Shown here one piece after another: positions 1 through 7,452 of a stretch of 64,000 nucleotides of DNA. The notes beneath the pieces were generated by a model that worked only from the letters and a program-made list of their open reading frames with translations, was not told the DNA's origin and ran no database searches. The DNA is from DATJGR01 sp963812255 (GTDB lineage Bacteria > Pseudomonadota > Gammaproteobacteria > Pseudomonadales > Azotimanducaceae): the NCBI GenBank assembly GCA_963812255.1, contig CAWEUM010000005.1, positions 1,488,001 through 1,552,000 of the forward strand, written 5' to 3'. The translations under genes and the position numbers were made by a program. The first letter of the stretch is position 1. Each line of letters begins with the position of its first letter.

Positions 1-2
1 GG

Positions 3-416
3 CGCAATGACAACGAACGGCGTAGTGCCGATTGGGCCAAGTACTATCTCGAAAGCGAGCACGCCGATTGCCATTCCGTCGAGCGCATTCAGGCGCTGAT
101 CATGGCAACGCGGCACAGCGCACTCGTCAGCGATCTCGACCAGCAACTGCTCGTCGACATCGATCTCGGAATTCTGGGCCAGCCGCCCGACGTGTTCGAA
201 CGCTATGACAACGACATACGTCGGGAATACCATTGGGTACCGTGGCCGCGGTACGTCGAGGGGAGAGTGTCGGTGTTAGGTGCGTTCCTGGAGCGGGCGC
301 GGATCTATTCGACGGCCACCTTCGTCGATCGATACGAAGCGCAGGCGCGGCTGAACATCGCCAACGCGATCGAGAGACTCGAACACGCCCCGGATCGAGG
401 TAACTCAAATGTGTAG
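3..416 (+). CDS. Predicted metal-dependent HD-superfamily phosphohydrolase (COG4339-like), 5' partial
   Basis: The reading frame is open from base 3 without a start, so the gene begins outside the window; 137 codons and the stop are present. The visible part starts with DNERRSADWA, then an HSVERIQALI segment, a DIDLGILG motif and a YVEGRVSVLGAFLERARIY helix region, which together match the C-terminal half of COG4339 small HD-domain proteins. The HD metal-binding histidines expected upstream are not in view. Members are predicted hydrolases with unknown substrate. It overlaps the next gene by 8 bases, so the two are probably cotranscribed. Family assignment is from recalled motifs. Confidence 0.75.
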   Translation, partial: RNDNERRSADWAKYYLESEHADCHSVERIQALIMATRHSALVSDLDQQLLVDIDLGILGQPPDVFERYDNDIRREYHWVPWPRYVEGRVSVLGAFLERARIYSTATFVDRYEAQARLNIANAIERLEHAPDRGNSNV

Positions 417-702
417 GAACATCAGGACCCTATTCAATTTCGACCCACCGGTGACCGATGCGGAGATTCACGCCGCTGCACTGCAGTTCGTCCGCAAGGT
501 CAGTGGATTCAACAAACCGTCAAAGGCCAATGAGGCAGCGTTCTTGTTCAGCGTAGATGAAATCGCACGGATCTCTTCGGACCTGTTGAAGTCGCTCGAG
601 ACCAACGCGCCGCCAAAGAATCGGGCTGAAGAGATCGCACGGGCGCGCGCCAAAGCAGCAAAACGGTTTGGTGCATCGCCTACCGCTGCCGAACGCGCGT
701 GA
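409..702 (+). CDS. DUF2277 family protein
   Basis: A 97-residue protein with the typical DUF2277 opening MCRNIRTLFNFDPPVTD, followed by AALQFVRKVSGFNKPSKANE and a charged C-terminal helix. Members are about 90 residues long, so this is full length. The function is not known. It has no signal peptide or membrane segment. The start overlaps the end of the upstream hydrolase by 8 bases and the ferredoxin gene follows after 4 bases, so it sits inside a short operon. The ATG is the only sensible start because the conserved block begins at residue 1. Confidence 0.85.
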   Translation: MCRNIRTLFNFDPPVTDAEIHAAALQFVRKVSGFNKPSKANEAAFLFSVDEIARISSDLLKSLETNAPPKNRAEEIARARAKAAKRFGASPTAAERA

Positions 703-706
703 TGTG

Positions 707-1033
707 ATGGATCTCCCCAGCGACATGGTAGCGCCGGAATGCAGCGATCTATCGGGCCGCGTCGCACCGTTCGTCGATCGCGATCGCTGCGAAGGCAAGT
801 CCGATTGCGTTCGCGTTTGTCCATTCAACGTGTTCGAAATCGGCATGTTGACGAAACCCCAACGCCGCCAGCTGTCGCTGGTTGGCCGCGCCAAGGCCTG
901 GGTACACGGCTACAAGCAGGCGTTCATCGTCAATCCGCTCGACTGTCATGCGTGTCAGTTGTGCGTGGCGGCGTGCCCTGAACATGCGCTGCGGCTTGCA
1001 CCGCTCTCGAACGCACCCGAGCACGCTCCATGA
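707..1033 (+). CDS. Ferredoxin family protein with two iron-sulfur cluster motifs, one incomplete
   Basis: A 108-residue small electron carrier. Cluster motif two is canonical: Cys80, Cys83, Cys86 and Cys90 followed by Pro91. Cluster motif one has Cys28, Cys34 and Cys38-Pro39, with Lys31 where the second cysteine of CxxCxxCxxxCP would be, so it may hold a 3Fe-4S or otherwise modified cluster. A stretch of about 40 residues separates the motifs. I chose ATG 707, a few bases after the DUF2277 stop; a TTG at 668 in the same frame would overlap that gene. The end overlaps the EcsC gene (ATGA). Its redox partner is not evident. Confidence 0.8.
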   Translation: MDLPSDMVAPECSDLSGRVAPFVDRDRCEGKSDCVRVCPFNVFEIGMLTKPQRRQLSLVGRAKAWVHGYKQAFIVNPLDCHACQLCVAACPEHALRLAPLSNAPEHAP

Positions 1034-1833
1034 GCGATTCCGCACTGACACGCGCAAAACTCGCTCCGGAGCATCTGCTCGAACTGCGTGCGGCAAAGCA
1101 GACGTTGGAAAGTCCGCGTTTTTCAATTCAGGCGCTGAATCTCATCGGCGTTCCAATTGAACTGGGCATCACGCATTTGCCTGTGGACTGGCGCGAAAAG
1201 ATCCTGTCGATCAGCCGGGTCGCGCTGGAACGCGCGGCAGATATCGCGTTGTGGAGCATCGACGCGTCACGACCCCGCGCGGCGAACGAGTTGCTTCACA
1301 AACTCGCCGCCACCGGCACGGGTGCCGCCGGCGGCGCGTTCGGCGCATCGGCGCTGGTGCTGGAGCTACCGCTTTCGACCACCGTCATGTTGCGCTCGAT
1401 TGCCGACATCGCGCGCGCCGAAGGCGAGGACCTTCACTCTGCCGACGCAAAGCTCGCTTGCCTGTCGGTATTTGCCTTCGGGGGTCGTGCAAAGTCTGAT
1501 GACGCGACCGAGTCGGCCTACTACCTGGCGCGCCTGAGTCTCGCGAATGCGGTCGCCGAAGCCGCGCACCATCTCATGTCGAAACACGCTGTGAAGGGTG
1601 CCGCGCCGCCGCTGATCAATCTCATTCAGCGAATCGCGGCGCGCTTCAGTCTGCAGGTATCGGAGAAAGCAGCGGCGCAGGCGGTGCCGATCATCGGCGC
1701 AGCCGGCGGCGCGGTGCTGAACTGGCTCTTCATCAGCCACTATCAACAGATGGCGAAAGGCCATTTCACGATCCGAAAGCTGGAGCGTATGTATTCGCCC
1801 GAGCTGATCGAGTCCGTTTACCGGGAAGCCTAA
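1030..1833 (+). CDS. EcsC family protein
   Basis: A 267-residue protein matching the EcsC family, named after a protein encoded beside a Bacillus ABC transporter but of unclear biochemical role. The conserved features are an acidic/basic N-terminal helix region, a small-residue-rich hydrophobic segment (GTGAAGGAFGASALVLELP, about residues 97-115) and a second glycine-rich hydrophobic segment near residues 220-240 ending in NWLFISHYQQMA. No signal peptide is visible, so it is cytoplasmic or peripherally membrane associated. It overlaps the ferredoxin gene by ATGA, which suggests translational coupling. Confidence 0.8.
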   Translation: MSDSALTRAKLAPEHLLELRAAKQTLESPRFSIQALNLIGVPIELGITHLPVDWREKILSISRVALERAADIALWSIDASRPRAANELLHKLAATGTGAAGGAFGASALVLELPLSTTVMLRSIADIARAEGEDLHSADAKLACLSVFAFGGRAKSDDATESAYYLARLSLANAVAEAAHHLMSKHAVKGAAPPLINLIQRIAARFSLQVSEKAAAQAVPIIGAAGGAVLNWLFISHYQQMAKGHFTIRKLERMYSPELIESVYREA

Positions 1834-1849
1834 GCGTAGTGACAAACTC

Positions 1850-2359
1850 ATGAACCAAGCCGATCTCACGGTCGAACGCATCGATGAAGCGTCGAACGCG
1901 CTGATGACGAACCTGTTCGAGCTCTATCTCCACGACATGGCTGAATGGTTTCTGTTCGACACCGATGACGCCGGCCACTACGGCTACGACATGTCGAAAC
2001 ACTGGCAGCGCGGCGACGAAGTCTACATCGCACGCTGTGCCGGCAAACTTGCCGGGTTCGCGCTCGTTGCATCGGCGAAGCCGTTTCTCGATGACGATGA
2101 CGGATTCGACGTCGAAGAATTCTTCGTAATTCGCCGCTACCGCCACACCGGTACCGGCGAAATGCTCGCAAACGCGATCTGGAATACGCACTCCGGACGG
2201 TGGCTGGTTCGCGTCTACGAAGGCAACCTCCCAGCGATTCCGTTCTGGCGCAAGATCGTCTCGCGCTATGCGAGAGGCGCCCACACCGAAGAACGGCGGA
2301 TCGTGAACGGCAAGGCCTGGGCGTACTTTCATTTCCAAAGCAACGCGGTGGAGTCGTGA
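1850..2359 (+). CDS. GNAT family N-acetyltransferase
   Basis: A 169-residue single-domain protein with the GNAT layout. The central strand-helix carries VEEFFVIRRYRHTGTGEMLANAIW, where RRYRHTGTG corresponds to the acetyl-CoA pyrophosphate loop (R-x-x-G-x-G/A). The C-terminal VYEGNLPAIPFWRKIV resembles the N-x-x-A-x-x-F-Y/W segment of the fold. Substrate cannot be read from sequence. It starts 17 bases after the EcsC stop in the same direction, so it may close that operon. Confidence 0.82.
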   Translation: MNQADLTVERIDEASNALMTNLFELYLHDMAEWFLFDTDDAGHYGYDMSKHWQRGDEVYIARCAGKLAGFALVASAKPFLDDDDGFDVEEFFVIRRYRHTGTGEMLANAIWNTHSGRWLVRVYEGNLPAIPFWRKIVSRYARGAHTEERRIVNGKAWAYFHFQSNAVES

Positions 2360-2519
2360 TGATCGGGGGCCTCGTAATCTGCTCTCTGCTCACTCGCCCC
2401 CTGACGCGACTCGACATGTGACCAGTCGTCGTCGACGAAGCTCTTTTCGAATGCGTCTGCGTAAGCAGGGTATCAATCGAGAATCGCCATTTCGCGGTCC
2501 ACTTTCCTCCACGTCGGCC

Positions 2520-2567
2520 ATGAGCGTAGCGCGAGATGCCGCCACTGGCGCTCCCTGATACGCTCAT
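2520..2567. promoter_or_regulatory. Long imperfect hairpin upstream of the LMW phosphatase gene
   Basis: ATGAGCGTA (2520-2528) pairs perfectly with TACGCTCAT (2559-2567). Inside it AGCGC (2528-2532) can pair with GCGCT (2548-2552), and GCC-ACT-GGC forms a small top stem. The structure lies 24 bases before the ATG at 2592. It could be a leader structure or a terminator for the acetyltransferase, but there is no T-run, so terminator function is doubtful. The rest of the 2360-2591 gap shows nothing else that I recognise. Confidence 0.45.
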
Positions 2568-2591
2568 CGCGCCGCACTTCTGGACGCCGAG

Positions 2592-3059
2592 ATGAATCGC
2601 GTGTTGTTCGTCTGCACGGGAAATATTTTTCGCAGCCTCGCCGCAGAGTATGCGCTGCGCGAAACCCTGCGCGGCAGTGGCCGCGAATTGGTGGTCGAAT
2701 CGGCCGGCACCGAGGATTTTCCGCACGTCGTCAAACCAAATGTCGCACGCTACCTGCTGACCAGAGGTCTAGACGTACGCGCACACCGGCGCAGGACGCT
2801 GACACCACAGATGCTCGACCAGTCTTCACGGGTGATTGCGATGAGCACGGAGCACATCGACACGCTGCGCGGTCGGTACAACTACGGACATGCGGAATTG
2901 TTCACTACCGCATGCGGACTCGCAGACGAACCATTACCGGACGTTGACGAGGCCGTCCCCGATTACGCAACGAATCCGGCCGCGGTCGAAGCGCATGTGC
3001 GCGCAATCATCGACCGGATCATCGACTTGACGCCGATGCTGGCGGATAGACTCGGATAG
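2592..3059 (+). CDS. Low-molecular-weight protein-tyrosine-phosphatase family protein
   Basis: A 155-residue protein with the LMW-PTP P-loop at the N terminus: VCTGNIFRS, nucleophile Cys8 and Arg14 in the C-x5-R motif. The family hydrolyses phosphotyrosine or, in ArsC-like and Wzb-like members, acts in arsenate reduction or polysaccharide export control. The mid-region ADEPLPDVDEAVPD replaces the usual short DP acid loop, so the general acid is probably one of these aspartates. The usual length is about 150-160 residues. There is no neighbouring kinase or capsule gene to suggest a target. Confidence 0.82.
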   Translation: MNRVLFVCTGNIFRSLAAEYALRETLRGSGRELVVESAGTEDFPHVVKPNVARYLLTRGLDVRAHRRRTLTPQMLDQSSRVIAMSTEHIDTLRGRYNYGHAELFTTACGLADEPLPDVDEAVPDYATNPAAVEAHVRAIIDRIIDLTPMLADRLG

Positions 3060-3094
3060 GCACGATCGATGATCTCGAGAGTCACGGAGTCGAT

Positions 3095-3358
3095 ATGAAG
3101 CACGCGGGGGCCGCCACACTGGCGCAACTAGATGATCTACTTCGCGAAGTGCGCAAGCGTCCACAGTTGCGTGAACGAACGCCCGGTTCGTTCTATGTCA
3201 AATCGAGAGGCTACCTGCACTTCCATGAAGATCCGGCCGGTATCTTCGCCGACGTCAAACTCGATTTCGTCGAGTTCACGCGCCTGCGCGCCACAACGCG
3301 CACGGAGCAGCGCGCGTTGGTCTCGAAGATCGACAAATCGTTGCTGTCACTCTGCTGA
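3095..3358 (+). CDS. Conserved small protein of unknown function
   Basis: An 87-residue soluble protein that I do not recognise as a named family. It contains an N-terminal amphipathic helix (LAQLDDLLREVRKRPQLRE), a central beta-like segment with aromatic and acidic residues (GSFYVKSRGYLHFHEDPAGIFADVKL) and a basic C-terminal helix. Codon use matches its neighbours, the frame is intact, and the gene fits between the phosphatase stop and the glycosylase start with 10 bases to spare on the right, which supports it being real and cotranscribed. No signal peptide or membrane segment is visible. Confidence 0.65.
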   Translation: MKHAGAATLAQLDDLLREVRKRPQLRERTPGSFYVKSRGYLHFHEDPAGIFADVKLDFVEFTRLRATTRTEQRALVSKIDKSLLSLC

Positions 3359-3368
3359 AATACTTCGG

Positions 3369-3896
3369 ATGGCGCGCCTCCACAGCTTCGCGCCGATCGT
3401 CAGCGAATCCGCACGGACGCTGATTCTTGGCACGATGCCGGGAACGGCATCACTGCGCGCGCAGCAGTATTACGCACATCCACGCAACGCATTCTGGGGG
3501 ATTCTCGCAGAGCTGCTCGACTTCGATCCGTGCCTCGAATACCCCAGGCGCGTGCGGCATCTCGTCGATGCCGGGATCGCGGTGTGGGACGTGTTGCGTT
3601 CGTGCGAGCGACACGGCAGCCTCGATGCCAGGATCACGCCGACATCGATCGTCGCGAACGACTTCGGCCGATTCTTTGCACGGCACCAGCAGATCTCGAA
3701 GGTCTGTTTCAACGGTGCGGCGGCCGAGGTGTTCTATCGCCGTCACGTGCTACCCGGATTGGCTTGCGCACGGACCATGCGTTATGTTCGCTTGCCTTCG
3801 ACGAGTCCCGCCAACGCATCGATCCCGGTGCCGGAAAAGGCGCGAATCTGGCGTCGCGAGGTACTACACAACGATACCGCTCGCGGCGTAATCTAA
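3369..3896 (+). CDS. DNA-deoxyinosine glycosylase (hypoxanthine-DNA glycosylase, UDG superfamily)
   Basis: A 175-residue protein that excises deaminated adenine (hypoxanthine) from DNA. The UDG-superfamily motif is present as GTMPGTASLRAQQYYAHPRN followed by FWGIL near residues 19-42, and the closing motif is LPSTSPANAS near residue 145. These match the stand-alone family known for hypoxanthine rather than uracil preference. I chose ATG 3369 because the conserved block begins shortly after it (MARLHSFAPIV); the longer open frame upstream overlaps the preceding gene. It is a soluble cytoplasmic base-excision repair enzyme. Confidence 0.85.
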   Translation: MARLHSFAPIVSESARTLILGTMPGTASLRAQQYYAHPRNAFWGILAELLDFDPCLEYPRRVRHLVDAGIAVWDVLRSCERHGSLDARITPTSIVANDFGRFFARHQQISKVCFNGAAAEVFYRRHVLPGLACARTMRYVRLPSTSPANASIPVPEKARIWRREVLHNDTARGVI

Positions 3897-3926
3897 CCGC
3901 CCCTCCGTGAGACCAAGGACACCGCC

Positions 3927-4211
3927 ATGCCCAGATACGTCATCGAAAGAGACATTCCCCAAATCGGCTCCGCCGAGCGGGAAGCGCTTCGCGAGGCCGC
4001 CCAGAAATCCAACGGTGTGCTGGCAGAAATGCAAGCCGAAAAGAAAGCCATTCAGTGGGAACATTCTTACGTGGCCGGCGACAAGACCTTCTGCATCTAT
4101 CACGCCGGCAGCGAAGCACTGATTCACGAGCACGCCAAGCGCAGCGGCTTTCCGGCAACGAAGATCACGCCGGTACGAAAGATGATCGACCCGGCGACCG
4201 CGGAAGCCTGA
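3927..4211 (+). CDS. DUF4242 domain protein
   Basis: A 94-residue protein with the DUF4242 pattern: MPRYVIERDIPQIGSA at the start, then IQWEHSYVAGDKTFCIYHA and a C-terminal HAKRSGFPATKITPVRKMIDP. Family members adopt a ferredoxin-like fold, and at least one actinobacterial homologue binds nickel; a role here is unknown. Histidines and a cysteine in the HSYVAGDKTFCIYHA segment are candidates for metal ligands. It is followed after 5 bases by the GIY-YIG gene. Confidence 0.8.
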   Translation: MPRYVIERDIPQIGSAEREALREAAQKSNGVLAEMQAEKKAIQWEHSYVAGDKTFCIYHAGSEALIHEHAKRSGFPATKITPVRKMIDPATAEA

Positions 4212-4216
4212 AGCGC

Positions 4217-4588
4217 TTGGCCCCTTCGGATCGCCGCAAGGAACTGATCCGCGCGTACAAAGAGACGCCGAAGCAATGCGGCGTCTATCGCGTGTACAAC
4301 ATGGTCAGCGGCAAATCGCTCGTCGGCGCGTCACGCGATATCCGGGCGCGGCTGAACCGGCATCTGGCCGAGTTGAAACTCGGCATCCATCCGAACAAGC
4401 CTTTGTTGGGCGATTGGCAGCAACTGGGGGCGGAGGCGTTCGTTTTCGAAACGCTGGATAGCCTCGAACCGACGGACAACGCCGCGTACGACCCGAAGGA
4501 CGATCTCGCAGTACTGGAAGCACTATGGCTCGACAAACTGCAACCCTACGGGGACGCGGGTTACCACGAGCCCGGGAAGCGCGTGTAG
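4217..4588 (+). CDS. Small GIY-YIG nuclease-like protein
   Basis: A 123-residue stand-alone domain. The signature reads CGVYRVYNMVSGKSLVGAS, so GIY is GVY and YIG is LVG, followed by the arginine-bearing helix RDIRARLNRH and a C-terminal acidic ALWLDKLQPYGDAGYHEPG that can supply the metal-binding glutamate. Similar small proteins are common and lack a known function. The best start is TTG 4217 (LAPSDRRKEL), 5 bases after the upstream stop; the longer frame only overlaps DUF4242. Nuclease activity is not certain because the second tyrosine-isoleucine motif is altered. Confidence 0.7.
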   Translation: MAPSDRRKELIRAYKETPKQCGVYRVYNMVSGKSLVGASRDIRARLNRHLAELKLGIHPNKPLLGDWQQLGAEAFVFETLDSLEPTDNAAYDPKDDLAVLEALWLDKLQPYGDAGYHEPGKRV

Positions 4589-4751
4589 CGCGAGCAGTGG
4601 TTGGTCCGAGCCGAAAATATCGACCGCTTACCGCGACGCACCGGCGCAAGCCGATACCCGTGCGGTAAGGGTCCAAGGTCGAGCCGGGCTCACCGGAGCG
4701 AGCCTCGTTTCGAATCGCAGATCGGCGGGCGACCTGCTTATGGTTCTGGTG

Positions 4752-5048
4752 TTACCAGCGTCCGCCGCCGGCGCGGCCGCCGCGATCGCCGCCGCGGTCT
4801 TTCGCCGGACGATCCTTGGCTTCGTTGACCTTCAGCCGACGACCGTCGACTTCTTTGTCATTGAGCGCGCTGATGGCGTCGTTTGCCGACTGGTCTTCCA
4901 TCTCGACGAAACCGAAGCCGCGCGAACGGCCGGTGTCGCGATCGGTGATGACGGTGGCGGAACGAACTTCGCCATGAGCCGCGAACAGCTGCTCCAGGTC
5001 GCGATCCGTGGTGCCCCAGGACAGATTTCCAACATAGATCTTCTTCAC
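4752..5048 (-). CDS. RNA-binding protein with a single RRM domain
   Basis: A 98-residue protein made of one RNA-recognition motif plus a glycine/arginine-rich tail (DRGGDRGGRAGGGRW). RNP2 is KIYVGNLSW at residues 3-11 and RNP1 is RGFGFVEM near residues 43-50, both intact. Such short bacterial RRM proteins bind single-stranded RNA and are often induced by cold. The start is GTG at 5048, preceded by GGAG with about 8 bases of spacing. A perfect hairpin sits just upstream of the ribosome site, inside the leader. Downstream the 4589-4751 gap shows no gene. Confidence 0.9.
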   Translation of the reverse strand: MKKIYVGNLSWGTTDRDLEQLFAAHGEVRSATVITDRDTGRSRGFGFVEMEDQSANDAISALNDKEVDGRRLKVNEAKDRPAKDRGGDRGGRAGGGRW

Positions 5049-5061
5049 TAATTTACTCCGC

Positions 5062-5078
5062 GTCCGGATTGTCCGGAC
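5062..5078 (-). promoter_or_regulatory. Leader hairpin before the RRM gene
   Basis: On the transcript strand GTCCGGA and TCCGGAC form a perfect 7-bp stem with a 3-base CAA loop. It ends only 2 bases before the GGAG ribosome-binding site of the RRM gene, so it could affect initiation, for example as a temperature-responsive element. That role is inference. The further upstream region to 5299 has no other feature that I can support. Confidence 0.5.
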
Positions 5079-5299
5079 CTCACAAGGTGCTTAGGCGCCC
5101 GCTCAACGCAATGGCCTGCACAGGTTAAGTACTCGCCACGGCAGATGCCGCAACGACCGCTTCGAAACGGATTCGATGACCGACTTGCTAACGTAAGATG
5201 TGAAACTTAGAGGGGAAATCGGGGCGGGTCAGTTCCTAGGCGGATCGCAGGCTACACTATGCCATCGGCGAATGCCAGCAGCATGATTGGGCTCGGTCC

Positions 5300-5785
5300 A
5301 TGTCGAAGACGACAACACGCAGCGATCCGACAGCAGAAGAGCTTTCCCGCGGGCACCGATGGTTCGCGATCGAAGCCAACAATCGGGCGTGGGATCTCGC
5401 CACACGATCGTCGCGCAGTACCGCCGAAGACGACGAGATGCTCAATGCCGCGCATGCCGCCGCACTGCACTGGGCTGCGGTTGGCAACGAGTTGAACGAC
5501 GCCCGCGCGAAGATGCTGCTCGCCCATGTCCATGCATTCGTTGGCAACGGCGCGCTCGCGCAACGCTACGCCCGCGCGAGCCATTCATACCTCACCGCAA
5601 TCGACAGCCCCGATTGGGAAATCGCCTTCTCACATGCAGTGATGGCTCATGCAGCCGCCTCGGCAAACGACACATCCACTCACCGCAAACATTATGCAGC
5701 CGCGCGTGCCGCAGCCGATGCGATCGCAGGTGATGAAGATCGCGCAATCTTCGAGGCCACTTTCATACGCATCCCCACGCCATGA
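5300..5785 (+). CDS. Hypothetical helical protein
   Basis: A 161-residue protein that I do not recognise. It is rich in alanine and histidine and almost entirely helical by composition, with repeated short helices such as LNAAHAAALHWAAVGNELNDARAKMLLAHVHA written across residues 52-83. The pattern resembles small helical-repeat proteins, but no TPR consensus can be claimed. There is no signal peptide. It stands alone between the divergent RRM gene and the L,D-transpeptidase. Confidence 0.65.
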   Translation: MSKTTTRSDPTAEELSRGHRWFAIEANNRAWDLATRSSRSTAEDDEMLNAAHAAALHWAAVGNELNDARAKMLLAHVHAFVGNGALAQRYARASHSYLTAIDSPDWEIAFSHAVMAHAAASANDTSTHRKHYAAARAAADAIAGDEDRAIFEATFIRIPTP

Positions 5786-5861
5786 CTGAGCCGGCCCTGG
5801 CCGCCTGCGGCTTACGGCGCCGCCGGGCAACACTCGACGACGGCGTCACGAACGGGACAGA

Positions 5862-6431
5862 ATGCGCACGTTTTCATGGAAGAGAGACAAACGCTTGAGT
5901 GGATCGCACGGACCGCGCACCTTCAAACCGGCGCGTGTTCTCCTGCTGTTGGCGGCCACCCTCGCATTTTCGACGGCAAGCCGGGCCGACACGCCGGGAA
6001 AGGCCGAGCCCGTGAAGGCCGACGCCGTGCTGGTGTACAAATCCGAGCGTCTGTTGATGCTTTTGCGTTCCGGTAGAATCATCGCGCACTTCCCCATTTC
6101 ACTCGGCAAGAACCCGATCGGACCGAAAACGCATGAGGGTGACGCACGCACACCGGAAGGCCGCTACTACCTGGATTGGCGCAATCCCAATAGCCGGTTC
6201 TACCGATCGCTACACATCTCCTACCCGAATCCACACGACGTGGCCCAGGCGCAACACACAGGCATGGCCCCCGGCAGCATGGTGATGATCCACGGCTCGC
6301 CCAACGACCCAATACAGGCTCGGCTCTCCTGGGACGACTGGACCGATGGCTGTATCGCCGTCAGCAACGCCGCGATGGACACGATCTGGAGCGCCGTCGA
6401 TGACGGTACCTTGATCGTGATTCGGCCCTGA
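5862..6431 (+). CDS. L,D-transpeptidase family (YkuD) exported protein
   Basis: A 189-residue exported protein. A basic N-terminal region and hydrophobic segment (VLLLLAATLAFSTASRA, about residues 26-42) form a signal peptide with an A-x-A-like cleavage region near residue 42. The YkuD catalytic domain follows, with His144 (VMIHGS) and Cys164 (DWTDGCIAVSN). The domain makes non-classical 3-3 peptidoglycan cross-links or attaches proteins to peptidoglycan; small YafK-like members such as this may instead be hydrolytic. It acts in the periplasm. The Nudix gene follows after one base. Confidence 0.85.
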   Translation: MRTFSWKRDKRLSGSHGPRTFKPARVLLLLAATLAFSTASRADTPGKAEPVKADAVLVYKSERLLMLLRSGRIIAHFPISLGKNPIGPKTHEGDARTPEGRYYLDWRNPNSRFYRSLHISYPNPHDVAQAQHTGMAPGSMVMIHGSPNDPIQARLSWDDWTDGCIAVSNAAMDTIWSAVDDGTLIVIRP

Positions 6432-6432
6432 G

Positions 6433-6957
6433 TTGGATACCTCGGTCGAACTGTTCGAAACGTTCGACGACGCCGGAGAGCCCCTGGGTCTGGTGCCGCG
6501 CCACGACGTACACCGGCGTGGACTCTGGCATCGCGCAAGTAACGTGCTGCTGTTCGACCCCGACGGCCAACTCTATCTGCAGCGACGCGCGGCCGGCAAA
6601 GACGTCTGGCCAAACGCCTGGGATCTGAGCGTCGGCGAACATCTGCAGCCCGGCGAATCCTTCGAGCAGGCCGCGCATCGCGGCCTTGCCGAAGAGCTTG
6701 GGGTCCGGGACGTCTCGTTGAGTTCCATCGGAAAGGTCGTCCGGGGCTGCATCGAAATTCCGGAGTTCGATATTCGGGACCGCGAGTTGCAGCAGACCTT
6801 TCACGGTGTTTACGACGGCGCCATCGTTGCCGACCCGGAAGAAGTCGCCGATGTGAAGCGGATGTCACTCGCTGCGCTCGCGGCTGCCATCGCGGCGAAT
6901 CCCGATCATTTCACGCCGTGGCTGCGATCGCGGCTGCGATCGCTCGGTTGGGGCTGA
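6433..6957 (+). CDS. Nudix hydrolase (isopentenyl-diphosphate isomerase-like subgroup)
   Basis: A 174-residue Nudix domain protein. The Nudix box reads GEHLQPGESFEQAA then HRGLAEELGV (residues about 69-92): the metal-binding EE pair is intact, but the second glycine of GG and the first glutamate of REU are replaced by Glu and Gly. The N-terminal LFETFDDAGEPLGLVPRHDVHRRG block is typical of the YfcD/IPP-isomerase-like subgroup, which hydrolyses nucleoside-diphosphate-linked compounds. The start is TTG 6433, one base after the upstream stop; no ATG fits. The YaiI gene begins 2 bases after its stop. Confidence 0.85.
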   Translation: MDTSVELFETFDDAGEPLGLVPRHDVHRRGLWHRASNVLLFDPDGQLYLQRRAAGKDVWPNAWDLSVGEHLQPGESFEQAAHRGLAEELGVRDVSLSSIGKVVRGCIEIPEFDIRDRELQQTFHGVYDGAIVADPEEVADVKRMSLAALAAAIAANPDHFTPWLRSRLRSLGWG

Positions 6958-6959
6958 CC

Positions 6960-7421
6960 ATGCGGATCTGGGTGGACGCCGACGCATGTCCGAATGTGAT
7001 CAAGGACATCCTCAACCGAGCTGCCGAGCGAACGCAGGTGCCGATGACGTTGGTCGCGGGTCAGCCGACTCGAACACCACGATCGCGTTGGGTGACGGCA
7101 GTGACCGTTTCGAGCGGCTTCGACGCCGCGGACGACGCCATCATCGAGCGGATGGCGGCGGGTGATCTGGTGGTGACCGCCGACATTCCGCTCGCCGCAC
7201 GCGCGGTGGAAAAAGGCGGAACTGCGCTGAACCCGCGCGGCGAGTTCTACACCGTCGAGAACATCCGGGAGCGGCTCGCAATGCGCGATCTGATGGCGAC
7301 GTTGCGCGATGCGGGGTCGCTGTCGGGCGGCCCGCCGCCTCTCGGTCATGTCGAGCGCCAGGCATTCGCCAACGCACTGGATCGATTCCTCGCGAAACAC
7401 TCACAATCACCGCAACAGTAG
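6960..7421 (+). CDS. YaiI/YqxD family protein (UPF0178, DUF188)
   Basis: A 153-residue protein with the hallmarks of UPF0178: MRIWVDADACPNVIKDIL at the N terminus, the VTADIPLAARAVEKGG segment near residue 80 and a PRGEFYT motif after it. The conserved aspartates (Asp6, Asp8) and the TADIPLA block suggest a PIN-like fold with metal binding, but no activity is established. ATG 6960 starts 3 bases after the Nudix stop, and the conserved block begins at residue 1. It converges on the reverse-strand aguB gene 31 bases away. Confidence 0.9.
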   Translation: MRIWVDADACPNVIKDILNRAAERTQVPMTLVAGQPTRTPRSRWVTAVTVSSGFDAADDAIIERMAAGDLVVTADIPLAARAVEKGGTALNPRGEFYTVENIRERLAMRDLMATLRDAGSLSGGPPPLGHVERQAFANALDRFLAKHSQSPQQ

Positions 7422-7452
7422 CAGCAACAACAACGGCAGCGCCGTCGTCGGC

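Noticed and set aside
4589..4751. Possible tRNA or small RNA (contains GTTTCGAATCG)
   Set aside because: The string vaguely resembles a T-arm, but no acceptor stem or anticodon arm can be folded around it.
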